64,000 nucleotides of DNA from Opitutaceae bacterium TAV5. Its GTDB lineage: Bacteria > Verrucomicrobiota > Verrucomicrobiia > Opitutales > Opitutaceae. This document shows positions 34,997 to 43,762 of the stretch, piece by piece (position 1 is the first letter of the stretch; each line of letters starts with the position of its first letter). The stretch is from NCBI GenBank assembly GCA_000242935.3, contig CP007053.1, positions 6,867,001 to 6,931,000 on the forward strand, in the 5' to 3' direction. The translations under genes were made by a program, and so were the position numbers. Below the pieces are notes generated by a model. The model did no database searches, was not told where the DNA came from, and worked only from the letters and a program-made list of their open reading frames with translations.

Positions 34997-35491
34997 ATGG
35001 ATACAAAAATCTCCCGCAAACGTTTCGTCGGGCTCGCCGCGGTCGCCGCCGGCTCGACCCTGATCCCGGGCACCGCCACCGCGGCTCCTGTCCCTGCCGC
35101 CAATGACTCCGACCGTTTCACGCGCGGCTGGGAAAAACTGAAGGAAATCGACGGCGAAGCCGGCCAGCGTGTCATCGACGCGCTGCGCGCGGTCGCGCCC
35201 GATCTTGCCCGCTACACCATCGAGTTTCCCTTCGGCGACATCTACAGCCGTCCGGGACTGACGCTGAAGGAGCGCGAGATCGCCACCGTCGCGGCGCTGG
35301 CCGCGCTCGGCCATGCGCAGCCGCAGCTCAAGGTGCATCTTCATGCCGCGCTGAATGTCGGCTGCACCCGCGAGGAACTGGTCGAGATCATCATCCAGAT
35401 GGCGGTTTACGCCGGTTTTCCCGCGGCCCTGAACGCCGCCTTCGCCGCCGAGGAAGTTTTCCGCACGCACGAACCGGCAGCAAAATCGTGA
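34997..35491 (+). CDS. Exported carboxymuconolactone decarboxylase-family protein
   Basis: 164 residues from the ATG at 34997. It starts like a Tat substrate (SRKRFVGLAAVAAGSTLIPGTATA). The body is the small helical AhpD/CMD domain, seen as LTLKEREIATVAALAALGHAQPQLKVHLHAALNVGCTREELVEIIIQMAVYAGFPAALNA. The AhpD CxxC motif is absent; a single cysteine stands at the GCTREE turn, as in gamma-carboxymuconolactone decarboxylases. An exported form is unusual but such fusions accompany oxidoreductase genes. A weak match to the AraC site lies about 70 bases upstream. Confidence 0.88.
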   Translation: MDTKISRKRFVGLAAVAAGSTLIPGTATAAPVPAANDSDRFTRGWEKLKEIDGEAGQRVIDALRAVAPDLARYTIEFPFGDIYSRPGLTLKEREIATVAALAALGHAQPQLKVHLHAALNVGCTREELVEIIIQMAVYAGFPAALNAAFAAEEVFRTHEPAAKS

Positions 35492-35543
35492 ACGGAACCG
35501 GAATCCGAACCGGCCGACAGCCCCAGGCGTATCCGTCCGGGCA

Positions 35544-36551
35544 TCATGCCGCCCCGGCCACGGTCTGCCGTCGCCGCCACTCGCCGGGCGTCACGCCTTC
35601 CCATTCGCGGAAGGCACGGTAAAACGAATTCGGATCCTCGAAGCCGAGCAGGCATGCCGTCTCCGTCAGCGTCATCGCCGGTTCACGCAGATACCGGTGC
35701 GCGAGCTCCCGGCGCGCGTCGGCCAGCAGTTGCCGGAAATTCGAACCCTCCTCCGCGATGCGGCGCTGGAGCGTGCGCGGGCTCACCGCCAGTTCCTTCG
35801 CCACCTCGCCGATCTGCGGCAGGCGGGCGCCGACCAGCCGTTGCATCACCCACTTCGCCTGACCCGCCAGCGTCGAGGTCGCCTTGCGCCGCGCCAGTTC
35901 CCGGTCGAGCGACGGACTCAGCATTTCCAGCAACTCCGCATTGTAGGTGACGAACGGCAGATCGAGATCGGAAAGCCGGAAGACGATGACACTGCGCCGC
36001 GCCCGGAAATGCACGCGACAGCCGAAGTATGCCTCGAACCGCTCCACCGCCGTCGGCGGGCGGGCCAGTTCCACGCGCAACGGATTCAGCGGACGCCGGG
36101 TGCCGCGCCGGCCCAGTTCCACCGTGCCGGCAAACGCCGCGTCGATCAACCGGGGAGGCACCGGCTCCGTCGTCTGTAACCAGGAAAACCCGACACGGCA
36201 TTCCCCGTTGCCTTCGGCCAGCCCCAGTTCCTCCGCGCAACAAAGATACTTGTAGCGGGCGAATCGCTGCAACGCATCACGAAATGTCCGCGCATGCTGC
36301 GCCGCGATGCAGGCCGGATGATGTTGCTCCAGCGGAACCCGGCGGGCCAGTTCGATGCCGGTCAGCGGATCGTCGCTCACCGTTTCCAGCGCCCGCCAGA
36401 AGGCGAACATCTGCTCCGTGGTCAACTGCACCCCGGACTCGCCGCCCACCGCAAGCGGCAACCCGGCCGCGCGCAGCACCCGGACGGCATCGACGCCCAG
36501 CTCGCGCAACGTGGGCCGGATGTCGGGAAAACGAAAAGTGGGTGTGCTCAT
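35544..36551 (-). CDS. AraC-family transcriptional regulator (OruR/ArgR-like)
   Basis: 335 residues. The N-terminal part is the long arabinose-binding-like sensor of OruR-type regulators (AVGGESGVQLTTEQMFAFWRALETVSDDPLTGIELARRV). The C-terminal part has the two helix-turn-helix units (LPQIGEVAKELAVSPRTLQRRIAEEGSNFRQLLADARRELAHRYL; LTETACLLGFEDPNSFYRAFREWEGVTPGEWRR). This differs from the cupin-type AraC genes at 23353, 33845 and 53757. It lies 32 bases downstream of the SDR gene on the same strand and may be cotranscribed with it. Confidence 0.92.
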   Translation of the reverse strand: MSTPTFRFPDIRPTLRELGVDAVRVLRAAGLPLAVGGESGVQLTTEQMFAFWRALETVSDDPLTGIELARRVPLEQHHPACIAAQHARTFRDALQRFARYKYLCCAEELGLAEGNGECRVGFSWLQTTEPVPPRLIDAAFAGTVELGRRGTRRPLNPLRVELARPPTAVERFEAYFGCRVHFRARRSVIVFRLSDLDLPFVTYNAELLEMLSPSLDRELARRKATSTLAGQAKWVMQRLVGARLPQIGEVAKELAVSPRTLQRRIAEEGSNFRQLLADARRELAHRYLREPAMTLTETACLLGFEDPNSFYRAFREWEGVTPGEWRRRQTVAGAA

Positions 36552-36583
36552 GCGAAAACGAACAGAATGGAATCAACTCGAAC

Positions 36584-37447
36584 TCAAGCCAGCGACTTGA
36601 CCTCCTCCGACAGTACCGATCCGGGATAATCCGTCGAGCGCGTGAATGAGGACCAGCGCTCCAGCTCCGCCAGCGATTGCTCGTAGCTGTTGCGCAGGAA
36701 AAGCAGCGCATCGCTGCCAAGCGGCAGGCGCAGCGGCGGCTCCTCCATTTCGGCGACCTGAAGGAGAACTTCCGCGGCCTTGCGCGGATCGCCCGGCTCG
36801 TTGCCCGTGAAGTTGGCGAGCAGCGTCCGCATCTGCCCGACAGTGGGGTTGTACGCCTCGATCGGCTCGGCAAACGCCATCGACGCCCCCGCCCAGTCGG
36901 TCCGGAAACCGCCCGGCTCGACGATGGTCAGCCTGAGGCCGAGCGGTTTGATTTCTTTCGCGAGGGCCTCGCTGAACCCCTCCACCGCGAACTTGGCCGC
37001 GTGATAGCCCGAGAAGCCGGCGGTGGCGAGCCGTCCGCCGATGGACGTGATCTGGAAAATATGCCCCGCACCCTGGCGGCGCAGGTGCGGCAATGCGGCC
37101 CGGGTCACGTTCACCGTGCCCCGGAAGTTGGTGTCGATCTGCCGCCGGAAATCCTCCGGGGTCATCTCCTCGAAGGCGCCGATGAAACCGAAGCCGGCGT
37201 TGTTGATGAGCACGTCGATGCGCCCGAAGGCGTCGAGCGCCGCCGCGACCGCCTGCGACGACTCTTCCGGAGAATTGACGTCGAGCCTCACGGCGCGGAA
37301 ACGGTCGCCATGCGCGGCGGCGAGATCGGAAAGCTGCCCGGGATCGCGGGCGGTGGCGACGACGCGGTGGCCCGCGGCGAGAATGACTTCAGCGAAAGCG
37401 CGACCGAGGCCGCGCGAACTGCCGGTGATGAACCAGATTTTGGACAT
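36584..37447 (-). CDS. Short-chain dehydrogenase/reductase
   Basis: 287 residues, classical SDR with extra C-terminal residues. NAD(P) site TGSSRGLGRAF, NNAGFGF, catalytic serine in ITSIGG, and YHAAK for Tyr and Lys. Substrate unknown; relatives are often annotated as oxidoreductases acting on small carbonyls. A direct-repeat site similar to one at 40148 lies about 85 bases upstream. The next gene on the strand is an AraC-type regulator. Confidence 0.94.
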   Translation of the reverse strand: MSKIWFITGSSRGLGRAFAEVILAAGHRVVATARDPGQLSDLAAAHGDRFRAVRLDVNSPEESSQAVAAALDAFGRIDVLINNAGFGFIGAFEEMTPEDFRRQIDTNFRGTVNVTRAALPHLRRQGAGHIFQITSIGGRLATAGFSGYHAAKFAVEGFSEALAKEIKPLGLRLTIVEPGGFRTDWAGASMAFAEPIEAYNPTVGQMRTLLANFTGNEPGDPRKAAEVLLQVAEMEEPPLRLPLGSDALLFLRNSYEQSLAELERWSSFTRSTDYPGSVLSEEVKSLA

Positions 37448-37532
37448 GGCGAATAATGGATGAGTTTGTCCGGAACGCGATTCGTCGCGTCCCGTAATGT
37501 CTTCACTTTACTCGCCCGGTGCCGCCAGCGCA

Positions 37533-37569
37533 CTGGCCGCATCTGCCAATCGACTCGCAAACCGCGCCA
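37533..37569. promoter_or_regulatory. Candidate AraC operator with 21-bp period upstream of an SDR gene
   Basis: On the minus strand two direct copies: TGGCGCGGTTTGCGAG (37569-37554) and TGGCAGATGCGGCCAG (37548-37533). The surrounding 46 bases match the site at 40148-40184 at about 38 positions. Confidence 0.55.
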
Positions 37570-37722
37570 ACTCTTTTCGGGAAAAAATGCACGACGAGCG
37601 GATGCAACGACCCAACCAGTTGAGGCAGGTTCATCGTCCAGAAAGACGGGCAGCAAAGGCAACCTGCTGCCCGTCTCCCTCTGTCCTGCATCCGGAGCAT
37701 GCACATAACGGGCTCCGGAAAT

Positions 37723-38103
37723 TCAGTGATGATGTGCGTCGTGGCCACCGGCGCTCTGCGCCTTGGCGGCAGCGGCTTCATCAATCTGCTTCAGGTATTT
37801 GTCCGGATCTTTCCGGAAATCCCGGATACAGCTTTTGCAACAAAGGCGCACCAGGCGGTCAGGTTTTCCCTTTTCCTTGTGGATGTAGTCGATGGGTTCG
37901 CCCATATCGCCGCCCTCCAGCTTGTCACCGGAGACAACGCAGGTCTCCAGCGGATAGTCGGCCCGGGAGACGGTCGCCGAACCCTGACCGGCGGACGGGG
38001 TTCCGGTTTTTCCATGGTCTTCGCCGTTGTGGGCGAAAAGCGCGCCTGCCGGGAGGCCGGCAGCGAACAGGGAAATGAAAGCAAATTTCAACAGTTTGTT
38101 CAT
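37723..38103 (-). CDS. Exported YHS/heavy-metal-site-like small protein
   Basis: 126 residues from the ATG at 38103, which gives a Sec signal (KFAFISLFAAGLPAGALF). The mature part has a TRASH/YHS-like core: TCVVSGDKL, then RLCCKSCIRDFRKDPDKYLKQID, a form usual for small metal-linked proteins. The end is histidine-rich (GGHDAHHH), as is the start (AHNGEDHGK). A role in metal handling in the periplasm is inferred from the cysteines and histidines only. Confidence 0.75.
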   Translation of the reverse strand: MNKLLKFAFISLFAAGLPAGALFAHNGEDHGKTGTPSAGQGSATVSRADYPLETCVVSGDKLEGGDMGEPIDYIHKEKGKPDRLVRLCCKSCIRDFRKDPDKYLKQIDEAAAAKAQSAGGHDAHHH

Positions 38104-38250
38104 AGTGGATGAAGGCACGTCCGGTAATATGCCACGGCCACGCCAAACCCTTGTGACCGGAAGCATTTTTTTCAAAAAAAACCGCAAGATCAAAGGAGTG
38201 GACGCGGCGGCCTTTAACGTCGTCGCATCCCTTCCGGCCTCTATCCGGCA

Positions 38251-38652
38251 TTACCCTTTGTCGCAGGACGCATCACAGGTGTGAGTGGTTGCCACCTTCA
38301 CGGAGCGGAGGGCGCCTTTGCCGTTGGGCAGGCCGGGCCTCATCACCGTGGTGGTGGCGCAGGATTCACAGACCTGCCAGGAACCGACCGTGACACGTTG
38401 CAGCGCGCCCTTGCCATTGGGCAACGTCGGCCGGAGTTCCGTAAGGGTTTCCGTCCGGGCGGTGGCGCATACCTTGTCGGCTGAAGCCGGAGCGTTGGTC
38501 TGCGACGCGTAGCGGGTCGCTCCGCCCTGTTCCGTCCGCCGCCAGTAATCGGGACCGGGGCCGGCATTCGCTCCGGAAAGAGCGACCGTAACGAACAAAG
38601 CCAGAAGCAGGCTTCGTCCGGGAAATTTTGATACCTTGTTTGATGTATTCAT
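38251..38652 (-). CDS. Hypothetical exported protein with a duplicated motif
   Basis: 133 residues from the ATG at 38652, with a Sec signal (LLLALFVTVALSGANAG). The mature part has two copies of RPxLPNGKGALxxVxV, each followed or preceded by a cysteine pair region (CESCATT, CDASC). No known domain was recognised. The place next to the metal-site protein and with paired cysteines suggests a shared periplasmic job, but this is a guess. Confidence 0.6.
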   Translation of the reverse strand: MNTSNKVSKFPGRSLLLALFVTVALSGANAGPGPDYWRRTEQGGATRYASQTNAPASADKVCATARTETLTELRPTLPNGKGALQRVTVGSWQVCESCATTTVMRPGLPNGKGALRSVKVATTHTCDASCDKG

Positions 38653-38854
38653 GGGATTTCGGAATGTTGTCGGAATGCGGCGCGTTGAATGCGCTCGCAC
38701 AGAATGAAACGCCGCGGCCTCCCCAAACCCTCGCAAAAGATTTTTTCCGCCGGCGTCCCTCCCCGGCTGTTCCGGCCGCCATCCCGGCCATGCGAGTGGC
38801 GCAAATATCACCTCGCGCCGTCTACCACCTGAATCCGAAAAACAACTACGACCT

Positions 38855-40039
38855 TCACTCGGAAAGAGCCAGCGCCCCGGGAGTCGGCTTCGGATCGACG
38901 TTTTCCCACCACGGAGAAAACGCATGCGCGTCGTCCCGCAGGTCCACGATCTCACCGATAATCGGGGTGAGCAAAACCGGCGCGGTTCCGTCGGCGTCAT
39001 TCGCGGCGGCGGCGGTGATTCGCCGCAGCGGCTCGTTCCAGGCATGGTTGGAAATGCTGAACTTGGCGGAATGCACCGGCAACAGCCGCTTCGCGTTCAG
39101 TTCCCGCGCTGCCTGCCAGACCTCCTCCGGCATCATATGAATGCTCTTCCAGCTCGGATCGTACTGGCCGTTTTCCAGAATCGCCAGATCGAGCGGACCG
39201 AATTTTTGCCCGATCTCCGCGAAATGCGCGCCGTATCCGCTGTCACCGCCGACATAGAAGCTGAACGTCGGCGTCCGCACCAGAAACGAAGCCCACAGCG
39301 ACCGGTTGCCGAAAAATCCCCGTCCGGAAAAATGGCGTGCCGGCAGACACTGCACGCTCACCCCGGTCTCCGGCGCGCAGTTCTCGCCCCAGTCCATCTC
39401 GATGATCCGGCCGCGCTCGAAACCCCAGTATTCGAGGTGCTCCCCGACGCCGAGGCCGCAGACGATCTTGCCGACCTTCGGCCTGAGTTTCAGCACCGTC
39501 TCGTAGTCCAGGTGATCCCAGTGATCGTGCGTGATGAAAAGGTAGTCGATCGCCGGCAGGTCGTCCACGGTGTAGGCGTCGGCGCCCGTGAAGGCCCGGG
39601 TGGTGAAGGTGACCGGCGAGGCCGCGCCGCTGAACACGGGATCGACCAGAATTTTCTTTCCGCCAGTCTGGAGAAAATACGAGGAGTGCCCGAACCACAC
39701 CAGGACATCCTGCGCCGCGTCCAGGTTCGCCAGATCCCGCTTCACGGACGGCACGGGATTGGCCGGACGGCGCACCCGCTTGTCGCCGAACAAAAACTCC
39801 CGGTAGAGCGCAAAATAGCTCACGCCCTCCGTGAGGATCGAGGTGCGGACGAGGTTCTGAAACCGGCCGTCGCGGTAATGCGGCGACTTCCGGATTTTCT
39901 CCAGCCGCTCGCCTCGCGGCAATCTCCCGAATTTGGGCTGCTGCACATAGATGACCACCGTGAACATGAGGATGCCGGTGAGAATAAATCCGCTGATAAT
40001 CATTCGCCTGAGAATTCGTTTCGTTTTGCCCGTTTTCAT
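38855..40039 (-). CDS. Membrane-anchored MBL-fold hydrolase (NAPE-PLD/RomA-like)
   Basis: 394 residues. One N-terminal membrane helix (IISGFILTGILMFTVVIYV) anchors the protein. The metallo-beta-lactamase fold is shown by VLVWFGHSSYFLQTGGKKILVDPVFS, the metal motif THDHWDHLD, ARHFSGRG, VGGDSGYG and LLPVHSAKF. The order matches NAPE-PLD and RomA-like hydrolases that act on phospholipid-type or unknown substrates. It may be controlled by the direct-repeat site 109 bases upstream. Confidence 0.9.
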   Translation of the reverse strand: MKTGKTKRILRRMIISGFILTGILMFTVVIYVQQPKFGRLPRGERLEKIRKSPHYRDGRFQNLVRTSILTEGVSYFALYREFLFGDKRVRRPANPVPSVKRDLANLDAAQDVLVWFGHSSYFLQTGGKKILVDPVFSGAASPVTFTTRAFTGADAYTVDDLPAIDYLFITHDHWDHLDYETVLKLRPKVGKIVCGLGVGEHLEYWGFERGRIIEMDWGENCAPETGVSVQCLPARHFSGRGFFGNRSLWASFLVRTPTFSFYVGGDSGYGAHFAEIGQKFGPLDLAILENGQYDPSWKSIHMMPEEVWQAARELNAKRLLPVHSAKFSISNHAWNEPLRRITAAAANDADGTAPVLLTPIIGEIVDLRDDAHAFSPWWENVDPKPTPGALALSE

Positions 40040-40380
40040 GGTGCCCCGTCGTGTGCCGATGCCCGAACCTGACCCCGGGGAAGCGCCTGCGCTCCCCGGT
40101 TTTGGTCCCGGCAGACATTACCTTAATCATTCCATGACGCCAGAACACTGGCAACATCCGCCAATCGACTTGCAAATCGCGCCAGGCAGGACCGCGGACG
40201 AAATCGGGCACCGGCTCCGGGCCATTGAGCCCTTTCCCCAGTCCCTTCCCTTTCGTTCCTCCGGCAAAATTGAACATCCGCAGAGATTTCACTTGATAAA
40301 CTGAACGTTTGGTTCATTAAATGATCCCTGTCTTCTCCGTCTATTTCCGACTCGGGAGCACCGGTATTCGAAAAACCACT
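40040..40380. other. Divergent intergenic region between the MBL and SDR genes
   Basis: 341 bases holding the candidate AraC site at 40148-40184. Just before the SDR gene are AT-rich bases with AACGTTTGGTTCATT, which may contain its promoter or a TetR site. Nothing coding was seen. Confidence 0.45.
40148..40184. promoter_or_regulatory. Candidate AraC operator with 21-bp period
   Basis: On the minus strand TGGCGCGATTTGCAAG (40184-40169) and TGGCGGATGTTGCCAG (40163-40148) are direct copies, 10 of 16 identical. Similar to 37533-37569, with the same direction relative to the minus-strand gene. Confidence 0.55.
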
Positions 40381-41217
40381 ATGAAAACAAAAACCTGGTT
40401 CATCACCGGCACATCCAGAGGCTTTGGCCTCGAACTGGTTCGTGCCGCCCTGCAACGCGGCGATTCGGTCGTCGCCACTTCCCGCCAGCCTGCCGCCGTC
40501 GCCGCCGCGTTTCCCGAGGCGGGCGACCGCCTGCTGGCGATTTCGCTCGACCTGCATTCGCCGGCCGCGGTCGAGGCTGCTGTCGCCTCGGCGCTCGCCC
40601 GCTTCGGGCGGATCGATGTGCTCGTCAACAACGCCGGGCACGGTCTGCTCGGCGCCGTCGAGGAAGTTTCCGACTCCGAGGCCGCGTCCGTTTTCGGGAT
40701 CAACGTTTTCGGCCTGCACCGCCTCACTCGCGCCGTCTTGCCGTCGATGCGTGCGCAAAAGAGCGGCCACATCGTCAACCTGTCCTCGATCGCCGGCCTC
40801 ACCGCCGGGCCCGGCTGGGGTGTGTACAGCGCGACCAAATTCGCGGTCGAAGGCCTGTCCGAAGCGCTCGCCCAGGAGGTCGCGCCGCTGGGCATCCGGG
40901 TCACCCTGATCGAACCCGGCCCTTTTCGCACCGAATTCCTCGGCGACTCCCTCGCCCGGACCGCCCGCACGATCGACGACTACGCATCCACGGCGGGCGG
41001 CACCCGCGCATGGAGCCTGGCCAATGACGGTGTCCAGAAAGGAGATCCCGTGCGCGCCGTCGAGGCGATCGTCCGCGTGGTCACGAGCGAACATCCGCCG
41101 CTGCGCCTGCTGCTCGGTGCCAGTGCCTGGGAGCGCGCTCACCGGAAAGTCGACACGATGCTCCGCGAATTCGCCGAGTGGCGCGACGTCTCGCTCGGCG
41201 CCGATTTCCCGGAATGA
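40381..41217 (+). CDS. Short-chain dehydrogenase/reductase
   Basis: 278 residues from the ATG at 40381, the start that gives the usual MKTKTWFITGTSRGFG. SDR motifs: TGTSRGFGLE for NAD(P), NNAGHG, LSSIAG for the serine, and YSATK for Tyr-Lys. It is a paralogue of the SDR at 36584. Its stop overlaps the TetR gene start (ATGA), so the two form an operon and the regulator probably controls it. Confidence 0.94.
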   Translation: MKTKTWFITGTSRGFGLELVRAALQRGDSVVATSRQPAAVAAAFPEAGDRLLAISLDLHSPAAVEAAVASALARFGRIDVLVNNAGHGLLGAVEEVSDSEAASVFGINVFGLHRLTRAVLPSMRAQKSGHIVNLSSIAGLTAGPGWGVYSATKFAVEGLSEALAQEVAPLGIRVTLIEPGPFRTEFLGDSLARTARTIDDYASTAGGTRAWSLANDGVQKGDPVRAVEAIVRVVTSEHPPLRLLLGASAWERAHRKVDTMLREFAEWRDVSLGADFPE

Positions 41218-41882
41218 AAACAAAACCCCGGTTGCGCGCCGGCCCGGCGGCCGCTTCCCTTCCCGCCATGCCCGCACCCGAACCCGCCCCCCCGTCGTCC
41301 CTGCCCAAACGCCGCGGCCGCCAGCGCAGCCTCGCCGCCGAAAAGGCCATCCTCACGGCGGCGATCAGGCTGCTCGAAAAAAAGCCGCTCCGCGACGTCA
41401 CGGCGGAGGCCATCGCCGCGCGCGCCGGCGTGAGCAAGGCCACCCTCTACAAGTGGTGGCCGAGCAAGGCGCACGTGGCGCTCGCGGCCTTCCTCTCCCG
41501 CATGCAAACGAACGTGGCCATCCCCGACACGGGTTCGGTGGAGCGGGATTTCACCGAACAGCTCAAGTCGGTGATCCGCTTCTACACCAGCCCGGCCGGC
41601 CGGTTGTTCCGCCAGTTCATCGCCGAGGGGCAGAGTGATCCCGCTTTTCTGGAGCAGTTCCACCGGCAGTTCCTGAAATCCCGGCGCGATACCGTCCGGG
41701 TCATGTGGCAGCGCGGCGTCGCCCGCGGCGAAGTGCCCGGCAACCTCGACGAAGAGATCGTTCTCGATCTGATCTACGGACCGATGATCTACCGGCTCGT
41801 CGCCGGCCACGCTCCCCTGAACGACGCGATCGCCGGGACCATGATCGCCACCGCATTCGGCGGGCTGAAAAAACGGAAGTAA
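41214..41882 (+). CDS. TetR-family transcriptional regulator
   Basis: 222 residues from the ATG at 41214, coupled to the SDR stop. An alternative start at 41268 gives MPAPEPAPPS. The helix-turn-helix is typical: AAEKAILTAAIRLLEKKPLRDVTAEAIAARAGVSKATLYKWWPSKAHVALAAF. The C-terminal part (FIAEGQSDPAFLEQFHRQFLKSRRD) is the TetR_C ligand-binding type seen in AefR-like regulators. It likely represses the SDR operon in the absence of an unknown ligand. Confidence 0.93.
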   Translation: MKTKPRLRAGPAAASLPAMPAPEPAPPSSLPKRRGRQRSLAAEKAILTAAIRLLEKKPLRDVTAEAIAARAGVSKATLYKWWPSKAHVALAAFLSRMQTNVAIPDTGSVERDFTEQLKSVIRFYTSPAGRLFRQFIAEGQSDPAFLEQFHRQFLKSRRDTVRVMWQRGVARGEVPGNLDEEIVLDLIYGPMIYRLVAGHAPLNDAIAGTMIATAFGGLKKRK

Positions 41883-42206
41883 CCGGATAACCACTACGGC
41901 GGCGTTTGTCCGCATCCGCCGTTTCCAGTCGGTGCTCTCCGACAGCGCACATCAAAAATTCCCGAGGCCGTCTTGACTGGCCGGAGCGGCTCCGGCAGGG
42001 TGCCAGGTGGATGTCACAATCTGATTCGGTATAAATCACACATCGACCGGACCCGCCGGATTTCAAGGCGGGGCCTTTTTGTGCCCCGGCAGCCCGGTTT
42101 CCGCCAGCCCGTGGTGTGCGGTTGATGTGTGCAGAGTGCGGTCCCGGAACGCACATGTGCGTCGTGTCCGGGTTGTCCCTGGTGCCGGGGCGTTTTCCGC
42201 ATCCCG
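41883..42206. other. Intergenic region with possible short transcript and terminator
   Basis: 324 bases. Holds a palindrome GCCGGAGCGGCTCCGGC near 41980-41996, a TATAAA near 42030, and the terminator-like hairpin at 42052-42080. No gene was recognised; a small RNA is possible but unsupported. Confidence 0.35.
42052..42080 (+). terminator. Possible intrinsic terminator
   Basis: CCCGCC (42052-42057) pairs with GGCGGG (42067-42072), loop of nine bases, followed by GCC and five T (42076-42080). It is 170 bases after the TetR gene. Confidence 0.45.
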
Positions 42207-42590
42207 ATGTCCCATCCTTCCGATTTTTCCGATCAATCGCATCCTGCAATTCACGGGCGCCGTTCGTCACGTCCGGCGGCCTGGTTGAAATGCCGCCATT
42301 GTGGCGGTGAGTTTTCGCTCGACGCTCCCGGCACGCGCCATCGCAACCACTGTCCGTGGTGCCTCTGGAGCCTGCATCTCGACAATTCGCCAGGCGATCG
42401 CCAGGCCGACTGTGGCGGCGGCATGGAGCCGATCGCCGTCAGTGCGCGTCCCGACGGCGAGTGGCTGATCGTGCACCAGTGCAAAAGCTGCTTTGCGGTG
42501 CACGTCAACCGCATCGCCGGCGACGACAGCGAACGCGAGTTGCTCGGGCTGGCGGTCCGCCCCCTGCGTCTGGCGCCGTTTCCGATCTGA
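42207..42590 (+). CDS. RNHCP-domain zinc protein
   Basis: 127 residues from the ATG at 42207. The RNHCP domain is clear: CRHCGGEFSLDAPGTRHRNHCPWCLWSLHLD, with two CxxC pairs likely binding zinc, then CGGGMEPIAV and LIVHQCKSCFAVHVNRIAGDD. The family is small, widespread in bacteria, and of unknown function. The first 25 residues are low-complexity. It stands alone between a terminator and the convergent LysR gene. Confidence 0.88.
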   Translation: MSHPSDFSDQSHPAIHGRRSSRPAAWLKCRHCGGEFSLDAPGTRHRNHCPWCLWSLHLDNSPGDRQADCGGGMEPIAVSARPDGEWLIVHQCKSCFAVHVNRIAGDDSERELLGLAVRPLRLAPFPI

Positions 42591-42767
42591 GGCGGGCCAG
42601 CCTGCCCCGGTTCGGGCACTGCCGGACCCGGCGCGGGACGGGGGAGCAAAACCCCCGAAGCGCGCCGGGAGTCGCCGCCCGGTCATATTTCTTCAATACG
42701 CACAAATACCGCCCACGTCACCCTTATCCGGCGCCGGCGCGCAAGCGTGATGCCGGATGCCGGCCGT

Positions 42768-43688
42768 TCACGTGTTCACATGCATCTCCGTCGTCAGGTA
42801 CGTGACCGCAAAATCCGTGAACGCCCGCACGCGCGCCGGCAGCTTGCGTAGTCCCGGATAAATGACATGGACCGGAAAGGCCGGCGCGTTCCATTGCGGC
42901 AGCACGCGCACGAGCCGCCCGGCAACGAGGTCCTCCCGCGCCAGCCAGTCCGCCAGCACCGCCACGCCGAGACCCGCCCGCGCCGCTTCGCGCAAGCTGG
43001 TCACCCCTTCAGACACCAGCACCGGCGCGATGCGGAGCGTCTGCTCCGCGTGTTTCGGCGCGGAAAGGGTCACCTGGTCCGCTCCGCCAAACTGCGCGCC
43101 GCCCAGCGCCAGCCAAGGCCACGTCCCGAGGTCCGCCGGCGCCTTCGGCGCAGGGTGTTTCTCGACCAGGCCGGGCGCGGCCACGAGGTAACGCACCACC
43201 TTGCCCGCCGGCCGCGCCTCCACGCTGTCGTCGGTGATGCTGCCCACGATCACGCCGGCGTCGTAGCCGTCCTGGATCATGTGCAGCGGGCGGTTCGTAT
43301 AACCCAGCTCCGCCGTGACGCCGGGATTCGCCAGCAAAAAACGGGTGATGAGCCGGGTGCCCGTAAATTGCCCGAAATCGATCGTCGCAAACAGCCGCAG
43401 GTGCCCGCGCAGCGCGGCCTGATCCTCGTGCAACCGCTGCGCGGCCTCGTCGGCCAGCGCCAGCATCGCCTGCGCATCCGCCAGCAGCCGGCTGCCGGCT
43501 TCCGTCAGGCTCATGCGGTGCGTGTCGCGCCGGAGCAGCGCCGCGCCGCAACGTTCCTCCAGCGTGCGCAGGTGACGGCTGAGCGAGGGTTGCGGGATCT
43601 TCAGCGTGCGCGCGGCGGCGGAAATGCTGCCGCTTTCCACAATGCGCACGAAAGCGCGGAGCAGCGACAGGTCTTCGAACGGCGTCAT
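42768..43688 (-). CDS. LysR-family transcriptional regulator
   Basis: 306 residues. The N-terminal winged helix reads LLRAFVRIVESGSISAAARTLKIPQPSLSRHLRTLEERCGAALLRR, standard LysR. The substrate-binding part has LRLFATIDFGQF and the DWLAREDLVAGRLVRVLPQW ending typical of the CrgA-like group. It is divergent from the SDR at 43763 by 74 bases, the classic arrangement of a LysR regulator with its target. The inducer is unknown. Confidence 0.95.
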   Translation of the reverse strand: MTPFEDLSLLRAFVRIVESGSISAAARTLKIPQPSLSRHLRTLEERCGAALLRRDTHRMSLTEAGSRLLADAQAMLALADEAAQRLHEDQAALRGHLRLFATIDFGQFTGTRLITRFLLANPGVTAELGYTNRPLHMIQDGYDAGVIVGSITDDSVEARPAGKVVRYLVAAPGLVEKHPAPKAPADLGTWPWLALGGAQFGGADQVTLSAPKHAEQTLRIAPVLVSEGVTSLREAARAGLGVAVLADWLAREDLVAGRLVRVLPQWNAPAFPVHVIYPGLRKLPARVRAFTDFAVTYLTTEMHVNT

Positions 43689-43762
43689 TCACTTTCCGAA
43701 TAAGCGCCAGCCAGACCCGATGGCTACCAGAAAAACCGCCGCGGGTGCATAATGACGGCCTC

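Noticed and set aside
41883-42050. Small RNA or riboswitch before the RNHCP gene
   Set aside because: Only a palindrome, a TATAAA and a terminator-like hairpin were seen; no known structure could be recognised.
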